Of a stretch of 64,000 nt of DNA, positions 43,352 to 55,636 are shown one piece after another. Position 1 is the first letter of the stretch, and each line of letters opens with the position of its first letter. Source of the DNA: Chlamydoabsidia padenii (lineage: Eukaryota; Mucoromycota; Mucoromycetes; Mucorales; Cunninghamellaceae); contig JAIWND010000002.1 of assembly GCA_025330725.1 (NCBI GenBank), positions 62,001 to 126,000 of the forward strand, read 5' to 3'. The notes beneath the pieces are model-generated. The model was not told the DNA's origin and did no database searches. It worked only from the letters and a program-made list of their open reading frames with translations. The position numbers and the translations under genes are program-made.

Positions 43352-44313
43352 CTATTTGGATGACAGGTTGTACCACAGTCCATCAAATATCTTGCTATCG
43401 GTGAATTTCCCCTTACGATCCAACATGTAACCCATTTTTTCGCCACGTGCCCGGAGGAAGATGTGTGAAGAAGTAGTTGTGCCCAAAGGATCAGTTCCAC
43501 TCGAGCCTAAAAAAGAAGAAAAACAGTTAGTGATTAATATATAACACCATCCAGCCTTACCTAGTCCAGTAAACACCTTTTGTTTACAATAAAGTCTTTC
43601 TACCGGGTATGTTTTCACTTGATGAGATTTGATCCATTTAGCATGAGTGATCAGTTGTACGCGTTCCCCTCCTTTTAGTAAAATCATCCTGTCAATGTAC
43701 CTATGGAAAGAAGAAGAAGAAAAGTTAGCCAATCCCCCTTCTTCACCCCCCCAATCAAAGTTTACCTCCACGGGTAAGTACACATGGCAGCTGCTACACC
43801 CAGACCAATGGCTACCAATCCCCCAGCCACAAGTGCTCGTTTCCCTTGAGGCGCCAATACCATAGCTGCATCTTCGTCAGTGCTAGATAAAGAGTTGGAT
43901 TAGGTGCCTACAACTTGATCCACACTGTTTTACCTTTCAGGTTGACTGTAGGTGACATAAGCGAGACTGGCCAAGTTTCCCCAGAAGAGCAACTGAACAC
44001 CGGCTGATATATACATGAAGAAGAAAGTGCGTCCAACATTGGGTGGGGCTTGATAAAAGACCACATTGTGCGATTGTAAAGTTTTTAAGAGCTGCTTAAC
44101 ATCAGACTGGGCAGACGTGATTCTATTCGAGGTTGTTTTGGTGGCATATCGATAAGATAATAGAGATCCAACTGAAGATGGTGGGTTGATCACGATGTTC
44201 AACATGGGACGAGAAAGTGGTAGTATATATTAGTTGAAATAAAATAGTTGTTTCACCTTGTCATTACCTTTCTTGGAAATCGGAATAGAGCGCAATCTTG
44301 ACACTAGGTTCAT
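43352..44313 (-). CDS. TMEM223-like mitochondrial inner-membrane protein
   Basis: Five phase-consistent exons: 44268-44313, 43934-44171, 43766-43882, 43561-43700, 43352-43506 (231 residues). The N-terminus MNLVSRLRSIPISKK then SLLSYRYATKTTSNR is Arg/Ser-rich like a mitochondrial presequence. Two hydrophobic segments follow (FFFMYISAGVQLLFWGNLAS, LVAGGLVAIGLGVAAAMC), then the soluble C-terminal part with YIDRMILLKGGERVQLITHA and IFLRARGEKMGYMLDRKGKF. This matches the TMEM223 family, which in animals works in cytochrome-oxidase mRNA translation. An alternative start, ATG 44205, would read straight into exon 2 but gives a poor presequence. Another upstream exon (44425-44503) also joins in phase (separate entry). 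Confidence 0.75.
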
Positions 44314-44424
44314 TAGAATGTTTATAAAAGAGACAAAATGTCAACCCCCCCCCCCCGCCTGCTCGTATTTGGGTCGGTAACTTGAATTTTTCGTCGAATA
44401 AGCGGAGAATGAAATATCACTTAC

Positions 44425-44503
44425 CTATGGCCGAAGCCCCGTACCCTTCCTCATCCAAGAATTGACCGACATGCTGTTGTTGTTTGTTAAAAGGGGTGGG
44501 CAT
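44425..44503 (-). other. Unassigned exon-like segment
   Basis: ATG 44503 reads MPTPFNKQQQHVGQFLDEEG then YGASAI and ends ATAG|GTAAGTG. It looks coding. It can join in phase to GTCAAGATT-containing sequence at 44300 via the AACCTAG acceptor, which would make it an alternative first exon of the TMEM223-like gene, or it may belong to a separate small gene whose other exons I cannot find. Confidence 0.3.
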
Positions 44504-45124
44504 CCCCAATGAAGATTGAAAAGAAGCTACAAGGCCCTTTCTTATGAAATGAAAAATAATATGGATCATTATCACCACGGGATAAATATAGATCAATATG
44601 GATTATTATGGATCAAAACTGGGCTATGGAGGAAGATGAGTAAGTGTGGGTAGTGAACACTTTATGCCCCGTTCATTATATTCACACCCCGCACCAATCA
44701 GACGATTAATAGTGTGTGCAGCAGACATAGTATTCTCAGACAAAAAGGATCAATACAAGACCTAACAAGTGTCCCTGAATCAAAAACACCTTGTCATGAC
44801 TTACCTTTGAAGAGAAAGGAGTGGCGTACATCGGGATTTGAAAACCAGGACCAAGAATGTCAGCCAATCACATGGCTTTAAAGTATTTCGTAGTTTGAGT
44901 TCCAAAAAACATGAGAAAACAAAAAAAAATCCCCAACTCTACCTTCTTCTCACAATACCATCTCGCGTTTACTAGTGTTTTGCACCGCTGGTTTGGTTTC
45001 TTTTGGATCCTTAAATATACTTTATCACATCACACACACCTTTATTATCTTCCCATTTACTTCTTTTCTACTAGTGATCTCTCACTTGAGAATAGATAAT
45101 TATTAAAACCACTCTCCCCTCTTA

Positions 45125-45157
<33 letters not shown>

Positions 45158-45219
45158 TCTCATCCGCGACCAACTTCTTCTTCACCAATCGTAACATCAA
45201 CATCAAGACTTCTCTCACC
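44504..45219. promoter_or_regulatory. Upstream region of the SWI3-like gene
   Basis: TCGGGATTTGAAA at 44831-44843, about 375 bp before the SWI3 start. A T run (45127-45150) lies about 70 bp before the ATG, followed by a CT-rich leader. Confidence 0.5.
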
Positions 45220-47670
45220 ATGACATTACCGGAACCGACTATTGATTTTAACTTTTATGAACAACCAAGTACAATCTCCTACTTTGACAGTATACTTGAT
45301 GATCTGCGACAAGACCTGGATGCGGAAGGGGCAGACACTAACTTTACTGCACCTGAACTGGCCTACTTTGTGGCACGATTCCAACAATTCCAACAAGATA
45401 GTCTTGGTAAAGATGCGATTGAACAATTACGCTACGGCAACAACAAGCACGCTTCTCATCCTGCTCGTATACCCTCATCCTTTTTCAAGGTGGAAACTCT
45501 ACGTAAAGGCTCTCCTCTTTACGTCATCTTGTTGGCAGCCTATTCCTTCCACTCTGATAAGGATATTAGCGATTGGCAATTTGATGCGCCTGAAGAAAAG
45601 GATGTTTACTTTGAACTATTGTCTTATATTCGGAAACGACTGGTGGAATCTGGTGTGGTGGAAGCTTTACCTTTGGTTGGATTTGCCTCTGATTTACCAA
45701 TGGAAACAAAAAATTTATTATATTCACTAGTGGTGAACATGGAAGGTAATAATATCAAACACAATGACATAGTTTGACTAATTATATACTCTTATAGGCA
45801 AAGTTGTGGTTGATCTGACAAAAGCGACTCATATTATCCACGACAATGAAGACCCTATATTTGATAATGGTAATCAATCTAGGCGTCCTTTTGTGGTGAA
45901 AGAAAAACAGCCTGGAAAAAGTCTTTTACATTATGTGGGTTTACCAAGCTCTTACGACACATGGGTTAACGATGAAGAATACAATAGTCAACAAGCTCGA
46001 CCGGTAGATACAACACAACAGCAACGACCTTATCACTTGAAGCTATCTTGGGTGAAAGATTCATATACATACAACGAATGGATGGATCACACTGATTATT
46101 TCCACCCTCAAGGCAACGGTACAACCTCCAATTTGAAGCGATATATTGAAGAAGGTGGCACTGACGTCAATGGGGCACCACCAAAGAAAATCAAGCCCAC
46201 TAATGGAGGTGACGACCAACAACAACACCTGGAGGATTCTACTGCCTTGACCACAGATCAGTCATTACAACCTAACAGCATACCTCCATCCGATCAACCT
46301 TCCGTACCTGCATCTCACCCGACTGCCAACATGATTTTTGAACACGATGTTATCCACTATCGATCTATACAGGGCCAAGAAATAATCATCCCATCTTATG
46401 CGGCTTGGTTTGAATTACGCAAAGTAAACGACATTGAACGAAACAGCCTACCGGAATTCTTTAGTAGCAAAAGCAAATGGAAAACACCAACGACTTACAA
46501 GAATTATCGTGATTTTATGGTGAACAGCTATCGTATCAATCCTACAGATTACCTCACTATTACAGCATGTCGACGGAATTTGATGGGTGACGTTTGTGCG
46601 ATCATACGCGTTCATTCGTTTTTGGAACAATGGGGGTTGATCAATTACCAAGTGGAACCATCTATCAAGCCATCTTTACACCACACTGCTGAATCGAATC
46701 AATTACAACTCGTTACCAGTAAATCCGGCCCTGTGGTGATAGCATACCAGGATACTAAAAACAAACAATTGGTGCAACTTAATGGTGACAGACTGGATAC
46801 GGGATTATCTCAACAAGTAGTAAAACAAGAAGAAGAAGAAGATACGATCAAACTAGACAAAGAAGGTGACAATGAATCTGATTCGAAATGTGCAACATGT
46901 AAAGCTCAATCTATGGACATATTCTACCAGCATGCTAAACGGGTGGATATCAAGCTATGTGAAACGTGTTACTTGGATGGTAAATATTCGATGACTTTAC
47001 AACCTTCGGAATTCATCAAACGGAAACAATCAACAGCAACTTTATTATCTTGTCCATCACCTTCATCACCGTCATCATCATCACCAAAACAAACTCAATC
47101 AACAAGTGGATCAACAGATAATAAAAAGGAACCATGGACTGACGAAGAAGAAAAGTTGTTACGGGAAGGCATGGACAAATACCACAGCGACTGGAGCAAG
47201 ATATCCGACCATATCAAGACACGTACACGGGACCAATGCTTATTACACTATCTTCAATTACCGATGGAGGATCCTTACATTGATACGGAGGTGTCTAAAC
47301 TTGGCCTATTGCAATTCGATCGATCGTCAACCAACAACTCGATCATGTCCACTGTGGCATTTATGGCTTCCACGGTCAAACCTCAAGTAGCTGCTGCTGC
47401 TGCTGGTCTCCCGACGGATGAAAAAGACAACAGCAAGGAACTAGATGAAAAGGATGGTACAGAAGAAGAATTACGAGGATTACTCTACCAATTGATTCGC
47501 AACAAACTACACCAATTTCAGGACCAATCACGACAATACGAAGAAAAAGAAGTATTACTGGGAAAAGAACGACGGTTACTGGAACAAGAACGGCACCATT
47601 TGAATCAAGATCAACTCGCGTTTGAAAAAATAACATGTGCTGTACGTCAGGAATTAGCCAAGCAAGGTGG

Positions 47671-47709
<39 letters not shown>

Positions 47710-48031
47710 TGGTTATAGGGATGATGGAAAGAATAGAGACTATATTATTGGAATGAATGGAACGAATCAGCTTTCGAATATGGGTATGACTCCAGCACAG
47801 GTCCAGCAACAAATGGCTGCTCATGCTACACCAGGCTCTTTGGCGAATGGACAACCTCCTATGTTTATGAATGCTCAACAACAACAAAACTATATTCGAT
47901 TCCAACAACAACAACAAATTCAACTACAACTACAAATGCAAATGCAACAAGATCAACAACAACAACAACAGCATCATCAACGTCAACATGGTCCACGTCC
48001 TCCTCAAAACTACAACATGATGTCTTTGTGA
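45220..48031 (+). CDS. SWI3/RSC8/SMARCC-like chromatin-remodelling subunit
   Basis: Core scaffold of a SWI/SNF-type complex. Two exons, 45220-45745 and 45798-48031 (919 residues). The N-terminal 320 residues match the SMARCC-type module (LAYFVARFQQFQQDSLGKDA; HYVGLPSSYDTWVNDEEYNS). SWIRM domain at about 354-460 (IIPSYAAWFELRKVNDIERN, then YRINPTDYLTITACRRNLMG). A ZZ-type zinc finger is at about 540-580 (CATCKAQ...CETCYLDGKY). SANT domain at about 622-670 (WTDEEEKLLREGMDKYHSDW, then QCLLHYLQLPMEDPYI). A coiled coil and long poly-Gln tracts, including one encoded by a (CAA)n at 47672-47708, end the protein. The full-length N-terminal module is more like the animal/plant form than budding-yeast Swi3. 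Confidence 0.93.
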
Positions 48032-48383
48032 ATATAGTTTATAGGTATTGTTTTTTATTCCTTTACATACATCCATCTCTTCTTTATATACATTTTTCTT
48101 TTTTATTTATTCCTTGTACCAAAACTTCCTTCCCCGCCACTTTTTTTTTATTCCTTATAGTGATAGACCAAATCGATTTACAGCTAATTATATCAGTATC
48201 ACTTTTAGTTTTAGCTTTATCTACCCTCTTTTTTTACTTGCTTAATAAAACCTATACATATTTTGTCTTGTCCAAATTTAATAATGTTAATAAAAAGATA
48301 TATGGGATCACAGTGATGAAGTGATTTTCACATACAGTTACAGAGGGACTACATGACAAAAACCATCTTTATTATATAATATA
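48032..48383. other. Convergent 3'-3' intergenic region
   Basis: T-rich 3' flanks of the SWI3-like (+) and TRM7 (-) genes. No gene and no clear motif copy. Confidence 0.5.
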
Positions 48384-49702
48384 TTAAAAGCAATTATTCC
48401 GCTTCATAGAAACAGCAGTAATGTATGGTGCCGAAATCGGCGGGACTAGGGGATCTAAGGGTGTATAACTAGTTTGTAAAGGATAGGTACGGTCAGAGTC
48501 GTAGCCACTAGAGTAAAGAATGAGATTTTAGTCCACTTCAATTTATTATTACCCGCCTATAGCTGATCCCTTACTTTATATCCCCACAGGCAAGGAATGG
48601 TACAATAGTTCGATTGGGACCCACCATTTCATTTTGAGTATCTATTAAACAAATGATCAGTCAGAAGCATAAAACATCTCTTTTTCCATCCCATTTTACC
48701 ATAGTTTAGATCCAAAAGAGGGTTTGTCATCGAGGGTTTGTAATGTGGAGGAGGGTTATAACCTTGACAGACAATAAATGATTCTATAATAGATGATTGG
48801 TTAAATATGGGTAATTTTAAGAGTGAAACACTTGTTACCTATACTTGAATTTCGTGAACTTCTTGGTTTACCACAGGTTACAGTGGAAAAAAAGATGTTG
48901 AGTTGTGAGTATAACAGAGTAATATCTTTCCCTCTGAATATCTTGGCCACAAACGTCCCACCAGGTCGTAAAACATGGGTTGTGATATTAAGAGCCTAAT
49001 AATAATAATAATAATAAAGAATGAGATGGTTTGAATCGAGGAGACAATACTTACTGCCAAAGTGAGTTGTGCTTGAATATATTCATCCATATCGTGTAAT
49101 CCCGTTACATCAGGTGCACCATCACAGACCACAATATCAGCCAGTTTCCCTTCAAAATGACTAATGATTTCATCTGCTGTTGATTCTTTGGTAATGTCAC
49201 CTTGAATTTCAATCACACCTTCCAAAGGTGCCATGGCCTGAAGATCTACCGCGACAATCTTGGGTTCTTCTTGCTGTGGATTTTTTTCATGGTTTTCTCT
49301 ACAGAGCAAAAAAAGCCAGATTTAGTGATCAACAACGGATTCATGGTCACATTATACCTTAATTTGTTCGTCAAAACTTGGGACCAACCGCCTGGTGCTG
49401 CACATAGATCAACAGCTCGATGGACACCTAAAGAAAGAATATATATATGTATATGTATAAAGTTGTAAGTGTTAAAGCAATGTCCCCCCCCCCTTTGACT
49501 TTCTTCTGTTCCTACTTACCTTCAAACAAGTTGAATTCTTCGTCCAAATGTAGCAGTTTAAAGGCACTTCGAGCACGCCACCCTTGTTCCTTGGCTAACC
49601 TATAGTACTAAAACAACAAAAAGAGAATATAAGTTTTATAAAAAAAAAAACAGTATGTAGTCTACCTACCACATCGCGTTTATCCTTTGAAGATTTACCC
49701 AT
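48384..49702 (-). CDS. TRM7: TRM7/FTSJ1 tRNA 2'-O-methyltransferase
   Basis: Methylates ribose at positions 32 and 34 of the tRNA anticodon loop (family knowledge). Eight phase-consistent exons: 49670-49702, 49520-49607, 49358-49427, 49055-49298, 48839-48995, 48700-48783, 48575-48641, 48384-48507 (288 residues). Start [20 protein letters not shown] with the first catalytic Lys in the K-D-K-E tetrad; the SAM motif is [14 protein letters not shown]; the second half has [20 protein letters not shown] (catalytic Asp), [15 protein letters not shown] (Lys) and [14 protein letters not shown] (Glu), and the C-terminus carries ACGD...YDSDRTYPL, diagnostic of Trm7 rather than rRNA FtsJ. It is divergent to DOT1 with a 232-bp shared promoter. 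Confidence 0.95.
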
Positions 49703-49934
49703 GGTGTGTAAAGAAAAGGAGATCTATTTGACAGAAAAACGAAAGAAAATAACCTCCAGCCTGATTTTAATTTAAATACCGCCCTTTTTTGATTGGTCAA
49801 GTTCTTCTAGACCCAACAATTGAAAAAGGGCAAAAAAAAAAAATCAGACACTTCACCACTCTTCTTTTCCCTTACTTACTTCTCCCCCCCCCCTTTTTTT
49901 TTATAAAACAAAAAAAAAACGTCTACTTCTCCTT
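49703..49934. promoter_or_regulatory. Bidirectional promoter of TRM7 and DOT1
   Basis: Motif variant TTTAAATACCGCC at 49771-49783, plus A, C and T homopolymer runs (49830-49840, 49884-49911). Confidence 0.5.
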
Positions 49935-51711
49935 ATGAGCATTCGAAATAAACTATACCTACTATCAGAATCGGACCAAAAGGACAAGTTGCTGACGATG
50001 CCCATCAGTACTAAAAAGGGTCTTTCTTCCACTCTCGTAACAGCTCGACCACTGACCTCTTCTTCAACAACACATGTGATCAACAAGACCACCACCACTA
50101 GTCAAGATCCTAACAACCTCAAACGCCGACTGTCTTCGTCCTCTGCTTCTTCTAGTATTCCAGTGACAACAGTAGCGCCAACGAAAAAGTCAAAACCGAC
50201 AAAATGTATCACTCACTCTGAACGAATGGTAAAGGCAACCAAATCAAAATATCGACCTTGTAAGTAGAATTACAACAAAGTAGGGTATGCTATCGTCAGA
50301 AGAGGATAAATATCCTTTTTCAGACTGTCTACTTACACACACACACACTCTCTCTCGCTTTTATTAGTTTTTACACAAACCTATGATGAAACTGATGATT
50401 CACCACGGTCCTCACCTTTAAAAGACGATTATGTCTTGACCTTGGAATACCCCGGTACTGGTGAATACGAAACGCAAGTCAAAAAAAAAAAAAAAAAAAA
50501 AAAAAGAAAGAAATGGGATTCGATACAAAACTAACTCTTTAAACAGCTTTTTATTATTGAAACCTGTCAAAATGAATGCCCGACAAGATGATGTGGAAGA
50601 AGATAACGACGAATACCATCCAGTGAACGATATTTATCAAACAGCATTTTGGATTTATGACTGTTATCTGACACCATCACAGCAAGCTCGATTGGGGGAT
50701 GCTTCTCATGGGACCATGCGCAATTTGACAAAGTACCGAAATAGACGAAATGGACCGGGATTCGCTCATGCTGTGGATGAATTCAACAAGGTGATCAAGG
50801 AATTCAAAGCATCAGGGGAAATAGCCAAAAATGCCAAACAACTTCGACATCCGTCGTATGATCTGACTTGTCATATCTTGTATCAGGTTTACTCTCGAAC
50901 GGTGGCTCATCAAGCGGATGCGCTTAACAATTATCAAGGTAAAGTTATAATAATCATTTCTCTCTCTCTTGTCATAGATATGGGTTATAACTAACGAACT
51001 CTCTCTTTCTCTCTTTTTATATAATGTTATAGCCTTCTCGAATTATGTATATGGTGAAATCAATGCATCGCTGGTCAATGAATTCATCACCAAAACCAAC
51101 ATTACTTCGAAAAGTGTATTTATGGATCTAGGATGTGGGATTGGAAATGTTGTCTTGCAAGTGGCAGCTCAAACAGGATGTGAATCTTATGGAATTGAAA
51201 TCATGGAAACACCTTGTAAAATGGCCAAGCGACAATTGAAGGAATATGCAACAAGAATGAAGTAAGATTAGAAAAAAAAAAAAAAGGGGGAGGGGAGGAT
51301 TCTAATATACTATCTTTAAATAGGGCTTGGTGTTTACCTACTGGCAAGGTACACTTCCGTCATGGGGATTTCTTGGATACAGCAGCAAACGATATGTATA
51401 CAACACTGAAAAGGGCAGACGTACTATTGGTCAACAATTATGCCTTTGATGCAACGACAAATCATTCCTTGGCACAAATGTTCTTGGATCTAAAAGAAGG
51501 TACCAAGATCATCTCCCTCAAATCATTTGTACCAAAACACCACAAAATCAATCAACGTACCTTGGATATGCCGGAATCTATACTAAAGGTGGAGGAATTC
51601 GAATACTACTCGGAAGCAGTGTCATGGACCAATAACTCGGGGATGTATTACTTGGCCACCGTGGATCGAAGTCGCCTGAAACCATTCTATGATGCTCTCT
51701 ACTCCAAATGA
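49935..51711 (+). CDS. DOT1: DOT1 histone H3-K79 methyltransferase
   Basis: Non-SET lysine methyltransferase acting on nucleosomal H3 K79. Five exons: 49935-50259, 50368-50473, 50547-50938, 51033-51261, 51324-51711 (479 residues). The N-terminus is basic and Ser/Thr-rich with a KRRLSSSSASSSIP stretch. The DOT1 fold follows: DEYHPVNDIYQTAFWIYDCY, the SAM motif FMDLGCGIGNVVLQVA, GIEIMETPCKMAKRQLKEYA, and the catalytic-loop VLLVNNYAFDATTNHSLAQM. Joining exons 2 and 3 in frame requires a GC donor (AC|GCAAGT), since the nearby GT gives the wrong phase. The intron holds a 23-A run. In the spliced protein GEYETFLLLKPVK leads into the fold. Confidence 0.93.
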
Positions 51712-52002
51712 TTTATAGTATATGTATGTATTTATTATATATAGTTGGTTGTAGATGTTTATACATGTCAGAATAGGAATTGATATGTAGATCTCCACAC
51801 TATTCCAATAAAAAAAAAGAATAATTTGCGTTTTAAACAAAACTATGTACGTAAACATGTACAACCACCAAATAGATCCCAACACATCATGATGGAATAG
51901 GTTAAAAACAAGGATAAAAGAAAAAAACGACCAGTGTTATGAAAATCACACCTATGCAAATCGGGTTAGCGGGGTTTGAAATAAGGGAGAGGGGGTAAAC
52001 AT
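51712..52002. other. Convergent 3'-3' intergenic region with motif copy
   Basis: GCGGGGTTTGAAA at 51969-51981, only 21 bp beyond the stop codon of the minus-strand membrane-protein gene, where no promoter of an annotated gene is expected. Confidence 0.5.
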
Positions 52003-52548
52003 TTACCATCCATTGTATCTACCAAAAGGGCAATTATAGGTGACAAATTGATAAAACGTAGCCACCCCAAACAAAGCAGCCAAAGCAGTGTCAATGGCAA
52101 AAGCGATAGGGCGTTTCACTTTGCCCGTGTTGCCAAACCGCCTGGTCAAATAGACATAAATCATGAACATGGCCCATAACATTGACACCAAGTCAATACT
52201 ATAAGTGTAATATTGTAACTTATTATCACGAAATACATTAGATATCCCAGAATCTAAAAAAGAGAGACGAGTCAGTCATTCATGCGGGCTTTTTTTTTTT
52301 ATTATTTTTATTTTTTTACATGGTGAAGCTCCGATCTGAAATCCAAGCGCGCCCATGGCTGCCACCAATTGCCAAAACCGGATCACCAGTCGACCTAGAT
52401 TAGGTGGATGATAGGGTGGTGGAGCCTCTTTGTCATCATCATCTATAGATGATTTTGACTCTGATGAAGAAAGACTGGTTATACTCGTTTTGCCTTTTGT
52501 GCCCGGGGGTTTTTTGTCTTGGCTTGTCTTTGGTGGTTGACTTTTCAT
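52003..52548 (-). CDS. Small multi-pass (MARVEL-like) membrane protein
   Basis: Two exons, 52320-52548 and 52003-52253 (159 residues). Residues 1-50 are a Lys/Pro/Ser-rich, then acidic cytosolic tail (SSIDDDDKEAPPPYHPP, with a PPxY motif that could bind a Rsp5-type ubiquitin ligase). Hydrophobic segments follow: LVIRFWQLVAAMGALGFQIG, IDLVSMLWAMFMIYVYL and FAIDTALAALFGVATFYQFV. This pattern fits a MARVEL/tetraspan-like plasma-membrane protein, but only three clear helices are seen and no diagnostic motif, so the class is tentative. It shares a 242-bp promoter with the alkaline phosphatase gene. Confidence 0.55.
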
Positions 52549-52790
52549 AATGCAAAAAGGAATGGGAGGGAAAAGAATAATAATAAGAAGAAAATGAAAT
52601 ATATAATAGAAAGGTATGGTTTGAAGAATGGAACCGCCTAAAGGAAAATGATTGGGTCAAAAGGTCGTACAGCGGTGTTTAAAATGTGCCTATTTCCTCT
52701 GGGAAAACGAGAATGCCATTCCTCACTCTTTTCTTTTACTTTTTTTTTTTTTTTTTTTTACAACTTGCAACTTTATATATTCTTTTTGCA
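52549..52790. promoter_or_regulatory. Bidirectional promoter, membrane protein and alkaline phosphatase
   Basis: Motif variant GCGGTGTTTAAA at 52672-52683; a T run (52740-52759) precedes the phosphatase start. Confidence 0.45.
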
Positions 52791-55044
52791 ATGAGTTCCA
52801 ACACGAACTACAGTGCTATTCCTGCAACTGAAGGCCAACCTGTGGACTCACCTTCTTTTACTCCAAAGGTAAATATAGAAACGGGGGCAAAAGGAATATT
52901 ACTTTTTTGCTTATCATTCTACTCCAAAACAAACATAACTCTCTCTTATTTATTACAACACAATTAGAACAAGACCAAGAAACGACTTTTAACTGGTGTG
53001 ATTGTCTGTATTGCCAGTGCTATTGTTATCACTTCAGCAGTTGTATTGCTATCCGGCAGTAAAAAAGGTAAAAGAAAAAGTAAAAAGAGTGTGGTGAACC
53101 ATATAAACCCTCCCCCCTTCTAATGTTTTTTGCTATGATACCAAGTGGCGCCTAAACGTAACGTGATTATGATGATCAGTGATGGATTCGGCCCTGCTTC
53201 GGAAACATTTGCCCGCCAATACCATCAATGGCGGGAAGAACTGACACCAAAAGACGCCATGCTTCCTTTAGATGAAATCCATGTAGGGCATAGTCAAACT
53301 CAAAGTTCATCTAGTCTCGTCACTGATAGTGCAGCTGGTGCCACTGCATTTGCTTGTGGGCTCAAATCTTATAATGGTGCTATTGGAGGTAAGGATCTCT
53401 TTCTCAAACTGATGGATTTTTTTTTTTTTTTTTTTTTTTTTTGAAACTGATCTCTCTCTCTCTCTAGTCACCCCTACTGGCGAACCTTGTGGTACTGTAT
53501 TGGAATCCGCTAAACATCATCGTAATATGCTCACTGGTTTGGTGGTGACTTCTCGTATCTCTCACGCCACACCAGCCTCCTTCAATTCTCATGTCACTTT
53601 TCGTGATTATGAAAATGCTATTGCCGAACAACAAATTGGTTATAATCCTTTAGGTCGATCTGTCGATCTTATGTTTGGTGGTGGCTCTTGTGAATTCCTC
53701 AGCAATACGACCGATGGAAGTTGTCGGGGTGATCAACGTGATCTCTTTGAAGAAGCTCAAGATCAATTTGGTTGGACTGTTAAACGTACTAGACAAGAAT
53801 TCGATGCCATTCGTCCTGAAGATCCCAATTTGCCACTCATGGCCATATTTACTCCTCAGGTAAATAAATAAAAAAAAAACACACAAACAAACAATTGGAC
53901 ATATTGAACTTGTATTAACCTTTCCTCTCTCTGTGTGTAGCATATGTCCTATGAAATTGATCGAAACCCTTCAATTGAACCTTCTCTCAAGGAAATGGTC
54001 ACCAAAGCTCTCTCTATTCTGTCTGAAGCCACAAAAGATTCCGACAGTGGTTTCTTCTTGATGATTGAAGGAAGTCGAATTGATATGGCTGCTCATTCGT
54101 AAGTAGCCCTGTAAATATACATATGAAAACAAAAAGACTCAACTGACTCTATTCTAGTAATGATCCTGCCACTCATGTTCATGAAATCTTGGAATACCAA
54201 CGAACAGCTGAATTGGTCAAGGAATTCGTACGTGATCATCCTGATACAGTGATGATATCGACCAGTGATCATGAAACCGGGGGATTGACTGTGGGTAGAC
54301 AAGTGGGTGAAGATTACCCTGAATACAAATGGTATATATAAATATTATATTGTTTTAGACAAGCATTCTAATTCTTTGCTTTTTTATATAGGTACCCCGA
54401 AGTCATCAGTCATGTGAAGAACTCTTCTGAAGTATTGGCTGATATGTGGAACAAGGCAACGGAGACCAAGGCGGCAACAGCGGACTTTTTGAAAAAGACG
54501 ATCATTAAGGATGGGCTTGGTGTACAGGATCCCACAGATGATGAAATGAAGCGCGTGATGGGTTGGAAATCTAGTGGTAAAAACATTGAAGTGTTGATTA
54601 CTTACTTGTCTGATATTGTTAGTCGTCGGGCTTTGATTGGGGTAAGTGAAAGAAAGAAAGAAAGAAAAAATTCCTTCCATACTAATTATTAGATTCTTCT
54701 TTTCTTTGTTTAGTTTACTACATGGGGACATACGGCTGTGGATGTGAATCTGTACGCTTATGGTGAAGGTACTCAGGTTCTTCGTGGAAGTCATGAAAAC
54801 ACAGAAATTGGGGACTTTATTGTGGACTATTTGGGTCTTGATCTTAAGGATATCACCAACCGTTTGATTGCTAACTCTGGGTAAGAAGATCAAATGAACA
54901 AAGTTTATTCAACACATGAATAACTCATGATCTCCTCTTTTATTTATTTCCTCTTCTAGTATCTCCTCCACCAAAGTCCGTACGAATGCCTTGAACGAAG
55001 ACTATACCAACATGATATCTCAACATCAACAATATCATAATTAG
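52791..55044 (+). CDS. PHO8: Vacuolar alkaline phosphatase (PHO8-like)
   Basis: Type II membrane phosphatase of the vacuole. Nine exons: 52791-52868, 52968-53067, 53146-53388, 53468-53859, 53941-54098, 54158-54331, 54392-54641, 54714-54880, 54960-55044 (548 residues). A cytosolic tail is followed by the anchor LTGVIVCIASAIVITSAVVLLS (about 34-55). Active-site blocks are intact: metal-binding MMISDGFGP, the phosphorylated serine in VTDSAAGATAFACG, EGSRIDMAAHSNDPA, STSDHETGGL and the late WGHTAVDVNLYA. ATG 52791 is the first Met after a T-rich leader. Its endolysosomal theme is shared by Rab7 at 55.6 kb, but these are convergent neighbours without other linkage. Confidence 0.95.
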
Positions 55045-55636
55045 ACTAGAAACACATATATTAATGACCCCCTGATTTAGTTAATTGTATCAGTAGATAA
55101 TATATGAATTCTGCTTCTTTATTTGTTTAATCTTTATATTTTGTTAACCTTCCCAATAAACATATAATGATGATGACGATGACGTTATAAATAGAGTATC
55201 AGATCAGCCCTTTTTTCTTTGGGGTCATGCATATTTTACATAATGGCATGAACTCCGAGTATAGAGCATTGTGGGAAAAAGAAAACAGGGGGTGGGAGGC
55301 GATCATTATGGGGGGGGTGATGATTCATATACCCAGTTTGGATGATTCCATCTATGGTGGGGGGGGGTGATTACTCAGTACATTCAGATCGAAAAGGCTT
55401 CGATCGAATAAAAGATACACAGATAATTTATCACTTATACAACACAACACATGATGCATCAGAGGAGATGCATCAAGATACAGGAATATTAAGATAAAAA
55501 AGAAGTTGGTTTTTTTTATTGGTAAAAAAAAAAGGGGGGGGATGGACAAGGTAAAGGGTAAGGCATAAATATAACTAAACTAATGGGGAGGAAAGAAGGG
55601 GAAGGGCAAAATACAATGAAATGGAAAAAGATCCTA
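55045..55636. other. Convergent 3'-3' intergenic region
   Basis: Contains G-rich runs (55304-55318, 55360-55370, 55532-55541). No gene and no clear motif copy. Confidence 0.5.

Noticed and set aside
48839..48995. Frameshift in TRM7 near the seven-T run
   Set aside because: Careful recount of the T run keeps the frame open through [12 protein letters not shown]; no break is needed.
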